A DNA stretch of 64,000 nt from Ichthyenterobacterium magnum (GCF_003610635.1 NZ_RAQJ01000005.1:114416-178415), one strand, 5' to 3'. Shown: positions 55,901-64,000, counted from the stretch's first letter. Notes: generated by a model from the sequence alone, not told the origin. Numbers and translations: made by a program.

Positions 55901-56026
55901 GGTGAAAATTTATTAACTTTTAGTAAATATAGAGGATGGGATCCTGAGTCTAATTTTAGAACAACAGATAGAGGTCAGTTCCCAACACCTAAGATTTATA
56001 CTTTTGGTGCAACAATTAATTTTTAA
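52913..56026 (+). CDS. SusC/RagA-type TonB-linked outer membrane protein
   Basis: I start at MKLKLTGLMALFMVLVMQ because it begins the signal peptide (ending FSFAQEK); an upstream in-frame TTG adds ten residues and lies within the leader. The protein has a CarboxypepD_reg domain (TITGTVTSIGDGLPLPGVNV), the plug (QLLQGQIAGLN-type region with ILRGPGSINGN, YSVLKDAAAANIYGNRAANG) and a long barrel ending YTFGATINF. SusC proteins import substrates with their SusD partner using TonB energy. The following SusD, lipoprotein and protease genes suggest a peptide or glycoprotein substrate. Confidence 0.93.
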   Translation: MKLKLTGLMALFMVLVMQFSFAQEKTITGTVTSIGDGLPLPGVNVIVKGTSRGVQTDFDGNYAIKASNGETLVFSFIGLKDNEIKIGSSNIINVQMQEDIASLDEVVVVAYGDTSSLRTSPASIGTVKAEVLEDRANASAIQNLQGQIAGLNISTGTGQPGADSTIILRGPGSINGNIEPLFVVDGIPVDEDNFRSINPNDIETYSVLKDAAAANIYGNRAANGAIVITTKRGKYNQALKFRYSTSYGYNELQDQPFELMNSREILNWQRSNGAGLGFGMTDSEIAAISNQVNTNWADVFFRRGTTLSHDLSISSGGETSNNFTSLQYFEQDGIFIGSKFKRFSVRNNFSGRSSDDKFSYNLNLSLGFSKTDEVGDSAGSGSTFFNPFSAALQGLPYLSPYDPDGSITTDGGISPGDINAILGRGASNFPYVLLNSLSLNTDREEEIKILTSFNANWNFAKNLTAGIQVGMDLSTESRLEILHPNSILGPFQDRVGNNPATIFGGIQEETYTRDFRFNTISSLNYSNTFADKHQLDVTAYFEYLKGHLDGFDYDQFGLDPRLIGDGSAFVPGTTTEVLGGATVNPYIDTLNSFTTTVGNISVFGALDYEYDGKYGFSAGVRRDNSFRFIDDNAWGTFWSIAGRWNIDQEAFMSDSAFDLLKLRASHGLSGNDRIRGGYYGATNETRNLYTAGTGYNGTVSTVPGQVANTSLRWEETTQSNIGVDFSVFNRKLSGSIDVYEKTTDDLFQNNNISLLNATGGTIESNLGTMVNKGIELQLRYNIYDDSDWKISVNANGSYNKNEIEALPPSSNGLVNLGGSTALGEGESLGSFYLVEYAGVNPSNGNPLFVKADGTLTETLLDADRVFSDRSIYPVWQGGFGSDIKYKGFEFTTQWSFVADVYRNNLDFASLQDVSVGSVENGRNRSVTLFNAWQNVGDITEVPRVGSSLGGVDYINQTDRYLEDASFLRLRNVTLAYSLPDSVLEQLPISGMRLYIQGENLLTFSKYRGWDPESNFRTTDRGQFPTPKIYTFGATINF

Positions 56027-56038
56027 TAACAAATTAAA

Positions 56039-57502
56039 ATGAAAAAAGATATTTTTAAAATAATAACCTTAATCTTATTAACTCTGTCATTTTCTTGTGA
56101 AGATGCTACAGAATTAATACAAGAAGGTGAGCTTACAGAAGATCAGGCATTTAGAACGCTAGCTGATATTCAAACGGGTTTATTAGGAGTTTATGCAGCT
56201 TACGATCCTGACGCTGGCGGGAATGGGACAGGTAATTCATTATATGCTAATGCAATTTTAACCGATAATGTGAAATCAGGATTGGCTAGTAATGGACAAG
56301 GCGCACAAGATTACGATTACCTTGTAAGTTTTACAACTGGTAGTATTCCAGATAATATTTGGAATGATAGATATGTAACTATCAATTTTGCAAATCGAGT
56401 TCTAAGGGCTATGGGTAATCTAACTTTTACAGGTGATGAATTAGTTGAGGCGAATCACATTAAAGCACAATTGTTAGCGATTAGAGCTTTGTGTCATTTT
56501 GAAGTACTTCAATATTTTGCTACAGATTATCAAGACCCTAATGCTTTAGGTGCTATTAATATTAATTATGTACCAGAAATTGATGAAGAGTTTCAAAGGA
56601 ATACTGTAGCGGAAAACTTAGCTTTTATTAAATCAGATTTAGACGCAGCTAATAGCTTGTTTGATACTAATAACCCTACGGTTTCTAATCCTATATGGAT
56701 AAATCAAGACTTTGTAAAAGTATTGAGATTAAGAATAGCTCTTACTGAAGGTGATTACAGTACTAATCATATCACACTTGCTAATGAGTTATTGGCTAGT
56801 TACCCTTTAGCTAATTTTGGACAATATGTTGGCATGTTTTTAGATGTTGATAATACTGAGGTAATTTTTAAATTAGAAAGAACAGTTGGTGATGGAAGTG
56901 TTGTACGATTGTTTTACTTTAATTTTGTTGGACCTGGTGATGGATTTTTAGAGATGTCTAATGAGTTATATAATTTATTAAGTGAAAATCCTGGTGATGC
57001 TCGTTTATTAGCATATGTAAATAATCAGAGTACTATTGTAGGAGTAAATGATTCTAGTAATGAAATACTTATTAACAAATACCCTGGTTCAGCTGATGGA
57101 GTACAGCTAAATGATATTAAATTAATGAGAGCTTCTGAGGTACAGTTAATTAAAGCAGAATTGCAAGCCAGAAACAATATGCTTACTGATGCAGCTTCAT
57201 CTGTACAAGTGTTAAGAGATGCGAGAGGAGCTGGGTCTACACCTACATATAATACGTTGAATGAAGCTTTGACTGATATAATGAAAGAACGTCGTAAAGA
57301 GTTATGTTTTGAAGGTCATCGTTGGTTAGATATTAAGCGTATTGGGAATGAATTAGGTACTGGTGTAAGTAGATTATCAGTAGATTGTAGTTCTTTTGAA
57401 GCTGTTTGTGATGTTTCATCAAATGATTTTAGATTTACAATGGCTATTCCTCAAGATGAGTTAAATGGAAATTCTATTATTTCCCAAAACCCTGGATATT
57501 AA
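56039..57502 (+). CDS. SusD/RagB-family lipoprotein
   Basis: The 487-residue lipoprotein (signal ends LSFSCEDA) has the SusD order: ALRALCHFEVLQYFATDYQD-like helix near residue 150, LRAIALTEGDYSTNH-type TPR helices and the closing KERRKELCFEGHRWLDIKRI block near residue 420. SusD forms the lid over SusC at the cell surface. It starts 12 bases after SusC, giving a standard pair. Which glycan or peptide is bound cannot be read from the sequence. Confidence 0.92.
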   Translation: MKKDIFKIITLILLTLSFSCEDATELIQEGELTEDQAFRTLADIQTGLLGVYAAYDPDAGGNGTGNSLYANAILTDNVKSGLASNGQGAQDYDYLVSFTTGSIPDNIWNDRYVTINFANRVLRAMGNLTFTGDELVEANHIKAQLLAIRALCHFEVLQYFATDYQDPNALGAININYVPEIDEEFQRNTVAENLAFIKSDLDAANSLFDTNNPTVSNPIWINQDFVKVLRLRIALTEGDYSTNHITLANELLASYPLANFGQYVGMFLDVDNTEVIFKLERTVGDGSVVRLFYFNFVGPGDGFLEMSNELYNLLSENPGDARLLAYVNNQSTIVGVNDSSNEILINKYPGSADGVQLNDIKLMRASEVQLIKAELQARNNMLTDAASSVQVLRDARGAGSTPTYNTLNEALTDIMKERRKELCFEGHRWLDIKRIGNELGTGVSRLSVDCSSFEAVCDVSSNDFRFTMAIPQDELNGNSIISQNPGY

Positions 57503-57530
57503 TTCAGATTAATTAAAAAAATCAAATATT

Positions 57531-58376
57531 ATGAAAAACATATTTAAGATATCTTTTGTATTATCATTGATGATGATTGTTCTTTCCTGTGATGAATCAG
57601 TTGAAGAAGTTATCTACAATGGTAATCCCAATGAAAATAGAACGTTCATATCTTTTCCAGCAAATGTTTATAACTTACCTGTAACTATTGATGATACTGG
57701 AAGCTTAGATATTATTCTAAATTCTAGTACTCTATCGTCTAGTGACAGAACTTTTAATGTAACATTAAACACAGATCCTGAGATTACAACTGCAGATCCT
57801 GCTACTTATACATTACCTAGTACAGTAACAATACCTGCTAATTCTTATCAAGGAACTTTGACGATTAGTGGTGCGGATAATGGGTTAGTTGATGCAACTA
57901 TAAAACAGATTGTATTTAATTTGACTGGGTTATCTGATAGAGATGATATAGATAATGATGAGGTTATAGTGAATGTCTTTGAAGTTTGTCCTGTTCCTGA
58001 CACTTATTTAGTTGGAGAGTACGATCTTGTTGATAGTAATGGTAATTTTCCTACAGAACAAGTAACTGTTAGTGTAGGATCAACGTCTACAGAGAGAGTT
58101 TTTAATACAACTTTTTTACCTGGATCTGGTGTTGATACTGTATTGCCAGTAACTATAAGTCTTGCTTGTAATGTATTTAATTTAACACCAGATATTGATA
58201 TTACAGTTTCTTGTACTGGAGGTAATCCACCTTATTATATTTTAACAAGTGCAGGAGCGAGTAACAGTACTTACTCTTTGGCTTCTGATACTGTCCATAC
58301 TATAAATTATACAGAAGATCCAAATGCATCCTGTGGAGGGACATCAATTCAAAATTTCACATTAACTAAAATTTAA
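57531..58376 (+). CDS. Surface lipoprotein of the SusCD locus, copy 1
   Basis: The 281-residue lipoprotein (signal ends IVLSCDES) has an N-terminal Ig/Calx-beta-like domain (NRTFISFPANVYNLPVTIDD to KQIVFNLTGLSDRDD). A second domain starts at CPVPDTYLVGEYDLVDSNGN, with possible disulfides. The order and position match the SusE/SusF-like binding lipoproteins of such loci, although similarity to them is not evident. The next gene has the same two-part design. Confidence 0.75.
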   Translation: MKNIFKISFVLSLMMIVLSCDESVEEVIYNGNPNENRTFISFPANVYNLPVTIDDTGSLDIILNSSTLSSSDRTFNVTLNTDPEITTADPATYTLPSTVTIPANSYQGTLTISGADNGLVDATIKQIVFNLTGLSDRDDIDNDEVIVNVFEVCPVPDTYLVGEYDLVDSNGNFPTEQVTVSVGSTSTERVFNTTFLPGSGVDTVLPVTISLACNVFNLTPDIDITVSCTGGNPPYYILTSAGASNSTYSLASDTVHTINYTEDPNASCGGTSIQNFTLTKI

Positions 58377-58385
58377 TTTCTAGAT

Positions 58386-59333
58386 ATGAAAAATATTTTT
58401 AAAATAATTCCTATACTATATATCATGTCATTAACTTTAAATAGTTGTGATAATAGTGAAGGTGAAAATGAAGGAAAATTTGATGCCAATAATGAAAGTG
58501 GTTGGGTGCAATTTCAAACCAATGCAATTCAAATAAGTCTTGGAACATATGATTTTGATAATCTTTTAAAAATCCCTGTTGAAGTGAATGTACCTGTGGT
58601 TCTAAATGATCTTGAAATTAGTTATACAATGGAGAGTGTTTCTGGGGCAAATCCTAATACAGTTTTTTCTAATTCTGGATTATTAGTAAACCCTGCAGGC
58701 ACTTCTAGCCATTTTGATTTGAATTTTCCAGAAATTGAATTTAATATTACCGAGGCACTAAATGCTAATATCACTGAAACAATGGTTTTTGATGTTGTTT
58801 TAGATGCGACGGATAATTCTAATGTATCTATTGGAATAAATGGTACAGAAGTAACAAGACCAACAACTTATCGAGTTACTATATGCCCAATATTAGATAC
58901 AGCAATGGCACCATTATTGGCGAGTAGTGATTTTTTTATTGGAGATTATAACCTTACTGTAACTTCAGGCGGAAGCTTGTTTGGAGGTGATGTATTTGCA
59001 GATCAAGTAATCACATTGTCAGAAGGAGCTAATGGTTCTCTTAGCAGAGAGTTTACTGTAGCTTATGAGCCAGGTGGATCGACAAATGATATGACGGTTT
59101 CGTTTTCATTTGAAACCAACGGACAAATTACGGTTGATGATGGATTGTCTACTAATATAGGATGTAATAGTCTCCTATTACTAGGAGGAGATTCAACGAA
59201 TATATTTACTTTTGATTCATGCACAGTTTCAAGCACTGACACTTTAACATTAAATATGTTAGATTTTCAAGGTGGATCTGGTGGTTGTGGCGTTGGTGAT
59301 ATTACTTTAACTGTAGTATTAACTAAGGTGTAA
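58386..59333 (+). CDS. Surface lipoprotein of the SusCD locus, copy 2
   Basis: The 315-residue lipoprotein (signal ends LTLNSCDNS) has an N-terminal beta domain (GWVQFQTNAIQISLGTYDFD) and a C-terminal one that begins near residue 180 (CPILDTAMAP, then FFIGDYNLTVTSGGS) and ends ITLTVVLTKV. This parallels copy 1, which has CPVPDTYLVGEYDL and ends NFTLTKI. The two probably arose by duplication and bind the same class of substrate. A terminator and long palindrome follow. Confidence 0.75.
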   Translation: MKNIFKIIPILYIMSLTLNSCDNSEGENEGKFDANNESGWVQFQTNAIQISLGTYDFDNLLKIPVEVNVPVVLNDLEISYTMESVSGANPNTVFSNSGLLVNPAGTSSHFDLNFPEIEFNITEALNANITETMVFDVVLDATDNSNVSIGINGTEVTRPTTYRVTICPILDTAMAPLLASSDFFIGDYNLTVTSGGSLFGGDVFADQVITLSEGANGSLSREFTVAYEPGGSTNDMTVSFSFETNGQITVDDGLSTNIGCNSLLLLGGDSTNIFTFDSCTVSSTDTLTLNMLDFQGGSGGCGVGDITLTVVLTKV

Positions 59334-59346
59334 TCTATATTGCTAA

Positions 59347-59398
59347 TAATATAAATGATAAAAAAGCCGCTATAGCGGCTTTTTTATCATTTATATTA
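59347..59398. terminator. 52-bp perfect palindrome ending the SusCD-lipoprotein operon
   Basis: Arms of 26 bases (59347-59372 and 59373-59398) are exact reverse complements with no spacer. The core GCCGCTATAGCGGC is flanked by A6 and T6 runs and then by matching AT-rich extensions (TAATATAAATGAT on the left). The inner part is a standard terminator; the outer arms make it far longer than needed. Confidence 0.92.
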
Positions 59399-59457
59399 AG
59401 TAGTTTCACTATTTTTTGTTTAGAAAACAAATAACTATTTTAGTAAAAAATATTAAT

Positions 59458-61728
59458 ATGAAAAAAACAATAATTTGTTTGGGTTTAATTATTGGTTTAC
59501 TCTCTTATACTAATAGAGGGTTTAGCCAAAATAGAACTTCATTTTGGAGTAAATCAGATGGAGCATCTTTAAACTCAGAAAAATGGAAAAGGTCTTTTAT
59601 GCCGACAGAATATTTAGTCTTTGATTTAGATATTAATAATCTATTAGTTCAATTGCAAAATGCACCAAATAGAAAAACTTCTAAATTTGAATCTGGTGTG
59701 ATAGTAAGCTTTCCATCTATTGATGGTAGATTTGAGGATTATGAAGTTTATGAAGCTCCAGTTTTGGATTTTCAACTTCAATCAAATCATTTAGACATTC
59801 GTTCATTTGTTGGGAAGTCCTTAAAGGATAAAAGCAAAATAATAAGATTCAGTGTTTCACTTTTTGGTTTTAAAGCATTGATTTTAAATGCAAAAGAAGG
59901 TACCCAGTATATTGATTGTTTAACTAAGGATAGACTTTCTTATATTATGTATTTAAAACAACATGTATCTGCAGATCAGTACAGTATAGAATGTCTTACT
60001 GACGATAGCGAAGCAGTTTTAGATAATCTTAATAGAATCGCAGAGCCAAATGATTTATATAGAAACGCAAATGATGGAAAATTAAGAGAGTTTAAGTTGG
60101 CACTTGCTTGTACTGAAGAGTATGCAACATATCATGTAAATGAAGCTGGGCTTGGAATGGCTACTGAGGCGATAAAAAAAGATGCTGTGCTAGCTGTAAT
60201 GAATGATGTTATGACTAGAGTAAATGCTGTATATGAGAATGAATTGGCACTTACTATGACAATAGTAAATAATAATAGAAATGTTATTTTTATAACAGAT
60301 ACTTTTTTAGATAATGATAATATAGGAACCTTAATAGACGAAAGTCAATTTTTTATTGATGCATTCATTGGAGAACCATATGATATAGGGCATATGTTAA
60401 GTACTTCTGGAAGTGGATTAGCACAATTATTTTCACCTTGCACTAGTAATAAATCAAGAGCAGTTAGTGGAGGTCTTGGTGGAGCACCTATTGGAATTGT
60501 TTTTGAAAATACTTTATTGCATGAGATGGGGCATCAATATGGAGCTTTCCATACATGGAGCGCTCCAGGGTGCTTTGGTACTTATTCGGCTTCTTCTGCT
60601 TATGAACCAGGTGGAGGAACTACAATAATGTCTTATGCTGGTATATGTGGTGCAAGTGCAAATATCCAACAATTTGCTGATACATATTTTCACCAAAATA
60701 GTTTGCAACAAATGTGGAATAATATTGCTTTTGGAGTCAGTACTTGCGCACAACAAACAGATACAGGTAATAGTGTTCCAACAGCTAATGCTGGTAATGA
60801 TTATACTATACCTTTTGGAACACCATTTAAGTTAGTTGGAGTGGGAACGGATGATGGTAGTTCATTAACTTATTGTTGGGAACAATTTGATGCGAATGGA
60901 CCTGAAGCAATACCAGGAGAATTTACTGTTGATGGACCTGTGATTAGGTCTTTTCCTCCAGAAACAATTAATACGAGATACATACCACGATTAGAAGATT
61001 ATGTAAGTAGTGTTAATACTTCTACATCCTGGGAGAAATTAGTTTTAGTGAATAGAGATTTAAATTTTAGATTTACAGTTAGAGATAATGACCTTTCTGG
61101 TGGGCAAACAGCTACAGATGGAATGGTTGTAACTGTAACTAATACTTCTGGACCATTTATAGTTACATCTCAGAATACAGACGGAATAGTATACGAAGGA
61201 AATAGTTTGCAGACAATTACTTGGAATAAAGCAAATACTGATATAGGTCTTGTTAGCGCTTCAAACGTTGATATTCTTTTATCAACTGATGGAGGATTAA
61301 ATTTTGATACAGTATTGATTTCTAATACACCAAATGATGGAAGTGAAGACGTAACATTAGCTAATGTCGATTCTGCTTCTTGTAGAATAATGGTAGTTGC
61401 ATCTAACAATATTTTTTATAATATTAATTCCAAAGATTTCCAAATTAATCAATCTTTAAGTTTAGAAGATGAATCTTTTGCTGAAAATTTATCTATTTAT
61501 CCAAACCCAAACTCTGGAGAGTTTCATATTAATTTTATTACAAAATCTATTGATGCTGTTAATGTTTTTATTTATGATATAAGAGGTAGGGTGATTTTTA
61601 TGAACACCTATAGTCAAACTATAGAATTTGACGAGTCAATTAAGCTAAATAATATCCACTCAGGGTTGTATTTAATTAATATTACTAGTGGAAACAGTAA
61701 AGTTACTAAGAAGATAGTTGTTAATTAG
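59458..61728 (+). CDS. T9SS-secreted metzincin (reprolysin-like) metalloprotease
   Basis: I start at MKKTIICLGLIIGLLSY, the signal peptide (ending RGFSQNR); 14 upstream residues lie in the non-coding leader. Residues 25-195 look like a propeptide. The zinc motif HEMGHQYGAFH is at H355, with E356, H359 and H365, and the Met-turn is in TTIMSYAGICG. Residues 440-640 hold beta domains, one Ig-like (TSGPFIVTSQNTDGIVYEG). The end is a type A T9SS sorting domain (SIYPNPNSGEFHINF to GNSKVTKKIVVN). It would be a surface or released protease that feeds peptides to the SusCD system upstream. Confidence 0.9.
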   Translation: MKKTIICLGLIIGLLSYTNRGFSQNRTSFWSKSDGASLNSEKWKRSFMPTEYLVFDLDINNLLVQLQNAPNRKTSKFESGVIVSFPSIDGRFEDYEVYEAPVLDFQLQSNHLDIRSFVGKSLKDKSKIIRFSVSLFGFKALILNAKEGTQYIDCLTKDRLSYIMYLKQHVSADQYSIECLTDDSEAVLDNLNRIAEPNDLYRNANDGKLREFKLALACTEEYATYHVNEAGLGMATEAIKKDAVLAVMNDVMTRVNAVYENELALTMTIVNNNRNVIFITDTFLDNDNIGTLIDESQFFIDAFIGEPYDIGHMLSTSGSGLAQLFSPCTSNKSRAVSGGLGGAPIGIVFENTLLHEMGHQYGAFHTWSAPGCFGTYSASSAYEPGGGTTIMSYAGICGASANIQQFADTYFHQNSLQQMWNNIAFGVSTCAQQTDTGNSVPTANAGNDYTIPFGTPFKLVGVGTDDGSSLTYCWEQFDANGPEAIPGEFTVDGPVIRSFPPETINTRYIPRLEDYVSSVNTSTSWEKLVLVNRDLNFRFTVRDNDLSGGQTATDGMVVTVTNTSGPFIVTSQNTDGIVYEGNSLQTITWNKANTDIGLVSASNVDILLSTDGGLNFDTVLISNTPNDGSEDVTLANVDSASCRIMVVASNNIFYNINSKDFQINQSLSLEDESFAENLSIYPNPNSGEFHINFITKSIDAVNVFIYDIRGRVIFMNTYSQTIEFDESIKLNNIHSGLYLINITSGNSKVTKKIVVN

Positions 61729-61750
61729 GTTTCCTAATTTTTTAAAAATT

Positions 61751-61783
61751 AAAAGAAGATGTATTTTTACATCTTCTTTTTTT
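61751..61783 (+). terminator. Terminator after the metalloprotease gene
   Basis: AAAAGAAGATGTA at 61751-61763 pairs perfectly with TACATCTTCTTTT at 61768-61780, followed by more T residues. The 13-bp stem has a TTTT loop. Confidence 0.88.
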
Positions 61784-61823
61784 ATACAACAATATTTGAA
61801 ATTGATTAATGTTATAACTAGTG

Positions 61824-63776
61824 ATGATTAATAAGGTATCTATAATAGTTCTGTTTTTTATTTTGTGTCAAACTGTTTTTTCTCAAAAATTAAAGAAAAA
61901 GCAAAATTTGAGTATACTTGACAGCTCTAGCGTTGCCTCTAGGCGAACTTCAAATAACAAAACCCAAAACACAAAAGCAACAATTGACCTTTATAAGATT
62001 ATTTCTCATGAGAGAGACACAACAATTGTTGATACAACTCTATCAATAAAAAAAGAGTATAAGTTTAATTATTTACGAAAAGATAATTTTGGTTTGATGC
62101 CTTTTGCAAATATGGGGCAAACATATAATACACTTAGTTATAATATAAGAGATAATAATCTTATGCCAAGTATTGGCGCAAAGGCTAAGCATTTTAACTA
62201 TATGGAAGTTGAAGACATTAATTATTATCAAGTCCCTACACCTTTAACAGAATTGTTTTATAAATCTGCTTTTCAACAAGGTCAGGTTCTAGATGCTTTT
62301 TTTACAGTAAATACATCAAAACAGTTTAATTTTTCAATAGCTTATAAAGGTATGAGGTCCCTTGGGAAATATCAACACATATTAGCTAGCACAGGTAATT
62401 TTAGAATAACTACAAGTTTTAAATCTAAAAATGAAAGATATGTAGCAAATGCGCATATGGTAACTCAAGATATATTAAATCAAGAAAATGGAGGACTAAC
62501 AGATGAGAATGTTGAGTTTTTTGAATCTGGCGAAGAATCTTTTTTAGATAGAGGTGTATTAGAAGTGAGTTTTCAAGATGCCGAAAATTTATTAAAAGGG
62601 AAGCGTTTTTATTTAAACCATTCTTATGATATAATAACTAAGACAGATTCAACTTCCAATAATAAGCTTAAAATAGAACATGTAGTAAATCTTGATGATA
62701 AGTTTTACCAGTTTGACCAATCTACTAGTAATACGTTTTTTGGAGATGCTTTTAAAAGTACAAATTTGAGAGATAAATCAACGCTAGAAAATTTTTATAA
62801 TCAATTGAAGCTTAACTACAGTAATAATGTTGTAGGTAATGTTCAGTTTAATGTTAGTCATAATAATTATAATTATGGATACGATAAGTTGGTTTTTATT
62901 GATGGAAATGAAATAACCAATAGATTAAAAGGGAATATTTTTTCTTTAGGAGGAAAGTACAAAAAACAAATTAATAAATTTTTAGTAATAGGAGAGTTTG
63001 GTATAAATGTTTCAGGAGACTTTGAAGGAAACTTCATCAATGCTGAAGCTTCATATGTATTAAATAAAGATATAGAAGCGCAATTTCAAGTAAACAAATC
63101 ATCCAAAGCACCAAATTATAATACATTATTGTATCAGAGTAATTATACAAACTACAACTGGCAAAACAACTTTAACAATATTGAAACATTCCAATTTGGA
63201 TTAAAAGTAAAATCTAATAAGTATCTAAATTTAGATATAGACTTCTCAACAATTGACGATTACATCTATTTTTCAAAAGATGATGTAACCAGTACGGTTA
63301 AGCCATTTCAGAATAACAATGAATCAATATCGTATTTAAGGGTGAAAATAGGTAAATCAATTACGTATAAGAAGTTTACTCTAGTAAATAATATAATGTA
63401 TCAAAATTCATCAGACCAAAATAGTGTGTTTAATGTTCCTGAATTTATTACGCGTAACACATTATATTATTCTAATCATTTATTTAAAAAAGCAATGTTT
63501 TTACAAACGGGTATTACACTTAATTATTTTACAGAGTATAATATGAATGCGTATGACCCTCTTCTGGCTGAATTTTATGTTCAGAATGAAACTAAGTTTG
63601 GAGGATTTCCAATGCTAGATTTTTTTATCAATGCAAAAATTCGTCAAACACGCATCTTTTTGAAAGCAGAACATTTTAATTCTTCATTTACTGGTTACAA
63701 TTACTATTCTGCGCCTAATCATCCTTATAGAGACTTTACGGTTCGTTTTGGTATTGTTTGGAATTTCTTTTTGTAG
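61824..63776 (+). CDS. Putative outer membrane porin (Porin_10-like)
   Basis: The 650-residue protein begins at ATG 61824 (MINKVSIIVLFFILCQTVFS). Three bases earlier a GTG is in frame but adds only one residue. After the signal peptide the sequence is a series of beta-strand hairpins with many aromatic and polar residues, ending FTVRFGIVWNFFL. The end, the size and the YNTLSYNIRDNNLMPSIGAK start match the flavobacterial putative porin group. The substrate is unknown. It follows the metalloprotease terminator by about 40 bases, so its transcription may be separate. Confidence 0.8.
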   Translation: MINKVSIIVLFFILCQTVFSQKLKKKQNLSILDSSSVASRRTSNNKTQNTKATIDLYKIISHERDTTIVDTTLSIKKEYKFNYLRKDNFGLMPFANMGQTYNTLSYNIRDNNLMPSIGAKAKHFNYMEVEDINYYQVPTPLTELFYKSAFQQGQVLDAFFTVNTSKQFNFSIAYKGMRSLGKYQHILASTGNFRITTSFKSKNERYVANAHMVTQDILNQENGGLTDENVEFFESGEESFLDRGVLEVSFQDAENLLKGKRFYLNHSYDIITKTDSTSNNKLKIEHVVNLDDKFYQFDQSTSNTFFGDAFKSTNLRDKSTLENFYNQLKLNYSNNVVGNVQFNVSHNNYNYGYDKLVFIDGNEITNRLKGNIFSLGGKYKKQINKFLVIGEFGINVSGDFEGNFINAEASYVLNKDIEAQFQVNKSSKAPNYNTLLYQSNYTNYNWQNNFNNIETFQFGLKVKSNKYLNLDIDFSTIDDYIYFSKDDVTSTVKPFQNNNESISYLRVKIGKSITYKKFTLVNNIMYQNSSDQNSVFNVPEFITRNTLYYSNHLFKKAMFLQTGITLNYFTEYNMNAYDPLLAEFYVQNETKFGGFPMLDFFINAKIRQTRIFLKAEHFNSSFTGYNYYSAPNHPYRDFTVRFGIVWNFFL

Positions 63777-63978
63777 CTTTCATATACTATTGTAAATAGT
63801 CTTTATTATAATTAAGACATACTTAGTTGGAAATTTTAGATATTAGTTACTGCACTAAACAAATGTTTTAAGTCAAGTTTATATGAAAATTTTAAAAGCT
63901 CTTTCATCTCTAAAGTCTTTATTACAAGGGTTGTAAGAATGCGGTAAAAAAATAAATAAAAAAAAGATAAAAAAAGGG

Positions 63979-64000
63979 TTGTGAATAAAGAAAAGGGTTT
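63979..64000 (+). promoter_or_regulatory. Possible strong promoter cut by the window end
   Basis: TTGTG at 63979-63983 is followed by AATAAAGAAAAGGGTTT to the last base. In flavobacteria the upstream element of rRNA and tRNA operon promoters often has this form, with TAnnTTTG next. The -7 element would lie just beyond the window, so this is a weak inference. The rest of 63777-64000 shows no gene. Confidence 0.3.

Noticed and set aside
1..64000. A complete new defence or mobile-element system
   Set aside because: No integrase, transposase, restriction, toxin-antitoxin pair, phage gene or attachment site was seen. The unknown cassette near 29.4 kb is the only candidate, and nothing in it points to defence.

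Overview
The window is AT-rich and gene-dense and carries several hallmarks of the Bacteroidota: SusC/SusD-type outer membrane proteins, large exported proteins with type IX secretion (T9SS) type A C-terminal sorting domains, Porin_10 and DUF1573 proteins, many lipoproteins, and promoters of the TTTG-N19-TAnnTTTG type. Gene content and style fit a marine Flavobacteriaceae chromosome (Olleya, Lacinutrix or Winogradskyella-like). The genus is inference from gene style; no database was searched. No phage, IS element, CRISPR array, tRNA or rRNA gene was found.

Layout. (1) 1-6.5 kb, plus strand: the 3' end of paaZ, a crotonase, paaY, then a lipoyl E2 and a fused alpha/beta E1 of a 2-oxoacid dehydrogenase. 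This block is littered with short palindromes, and some are inserted in frame inside the E2 and E1 genes. (2) 6.5-13.3 kb: bestrophin-like channel, an AlkB-like dioxygenase whose homologous N-terminus starts at an ATA codon, SulP transporter, DUF4136 lipoprotein, urocanate hydratase, a DUF5522 mini-protein and a small HEKIH membrane protein. (3) 13.3-23.4 kb, minus strand: two giant T9SS surface proteins that share a C-terminal half but differ in their N-terminal modules (glycine-rich plus GEVED versus four CUB-like domains), and a small exported protein. (4) 23.5-26.7 kb: PLP desulfhydrase-like enzyme, glucosaminidase-LysM lipoprotein and hemL, closed by a long palindromic terminator. (5) 26.7-34.1 kb: two Spy-like exported proteins, a large helical-repeat protein, an unrecognised cassette of one small peptide and two membrane proteins, an M49-like peptidase and a tandem pair of alpha/beta hydrolases. 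(6) 34.1-43.7 kb, minus strand: dihaem lipoprotein, lysS, and an envelope cluster (TPR protein, lipoprotein, outer membrane barrel, thioredoxin-TPR, DUF1573, membrane-anchored LuxR regulator). (7) 43.9-52.7 kb: Pmp3-like peptide, lipoprotein, lipB, aspartic protease-PDZ, nucleoid-associated protein, OmpA-like protein, large lipoprotein and rnhB. (8) 52.8-63.8 kb, plus strand: SusC-SusD, two related lipoproteins, a 52-bp perfect palindrome, a T9SS metzincin protease and a Porin_10 protein. This looks like an acquisition locus for a proteinaceous substrate. The last bases may be the start of a strong promoter cut by the window edge.

How the genes work together: the first block joins phenylacetyl-CoA breakdown (paaZ, crotonase, paaY) to acyl-CoA production by a 2-oxoacid dehydrogenase. 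Much of the rest is envelope biology: secreted adhesins, surface protease and binding lipoproteins, barrels and their periplasmic helpers. Housekeeping genes (lysS, lipB, hemL, rnhB, hutU) are scattered among them. The most unusual structures are the in-frame palindromes in the E2 and E1 genes, the ATA start of the AlkB-like gene, the long perfectly palindromic terminators, the domain-shuffled surface protein pair and the protease-linked SusCD locus. I see no convincing wholly new defence or mobile system.
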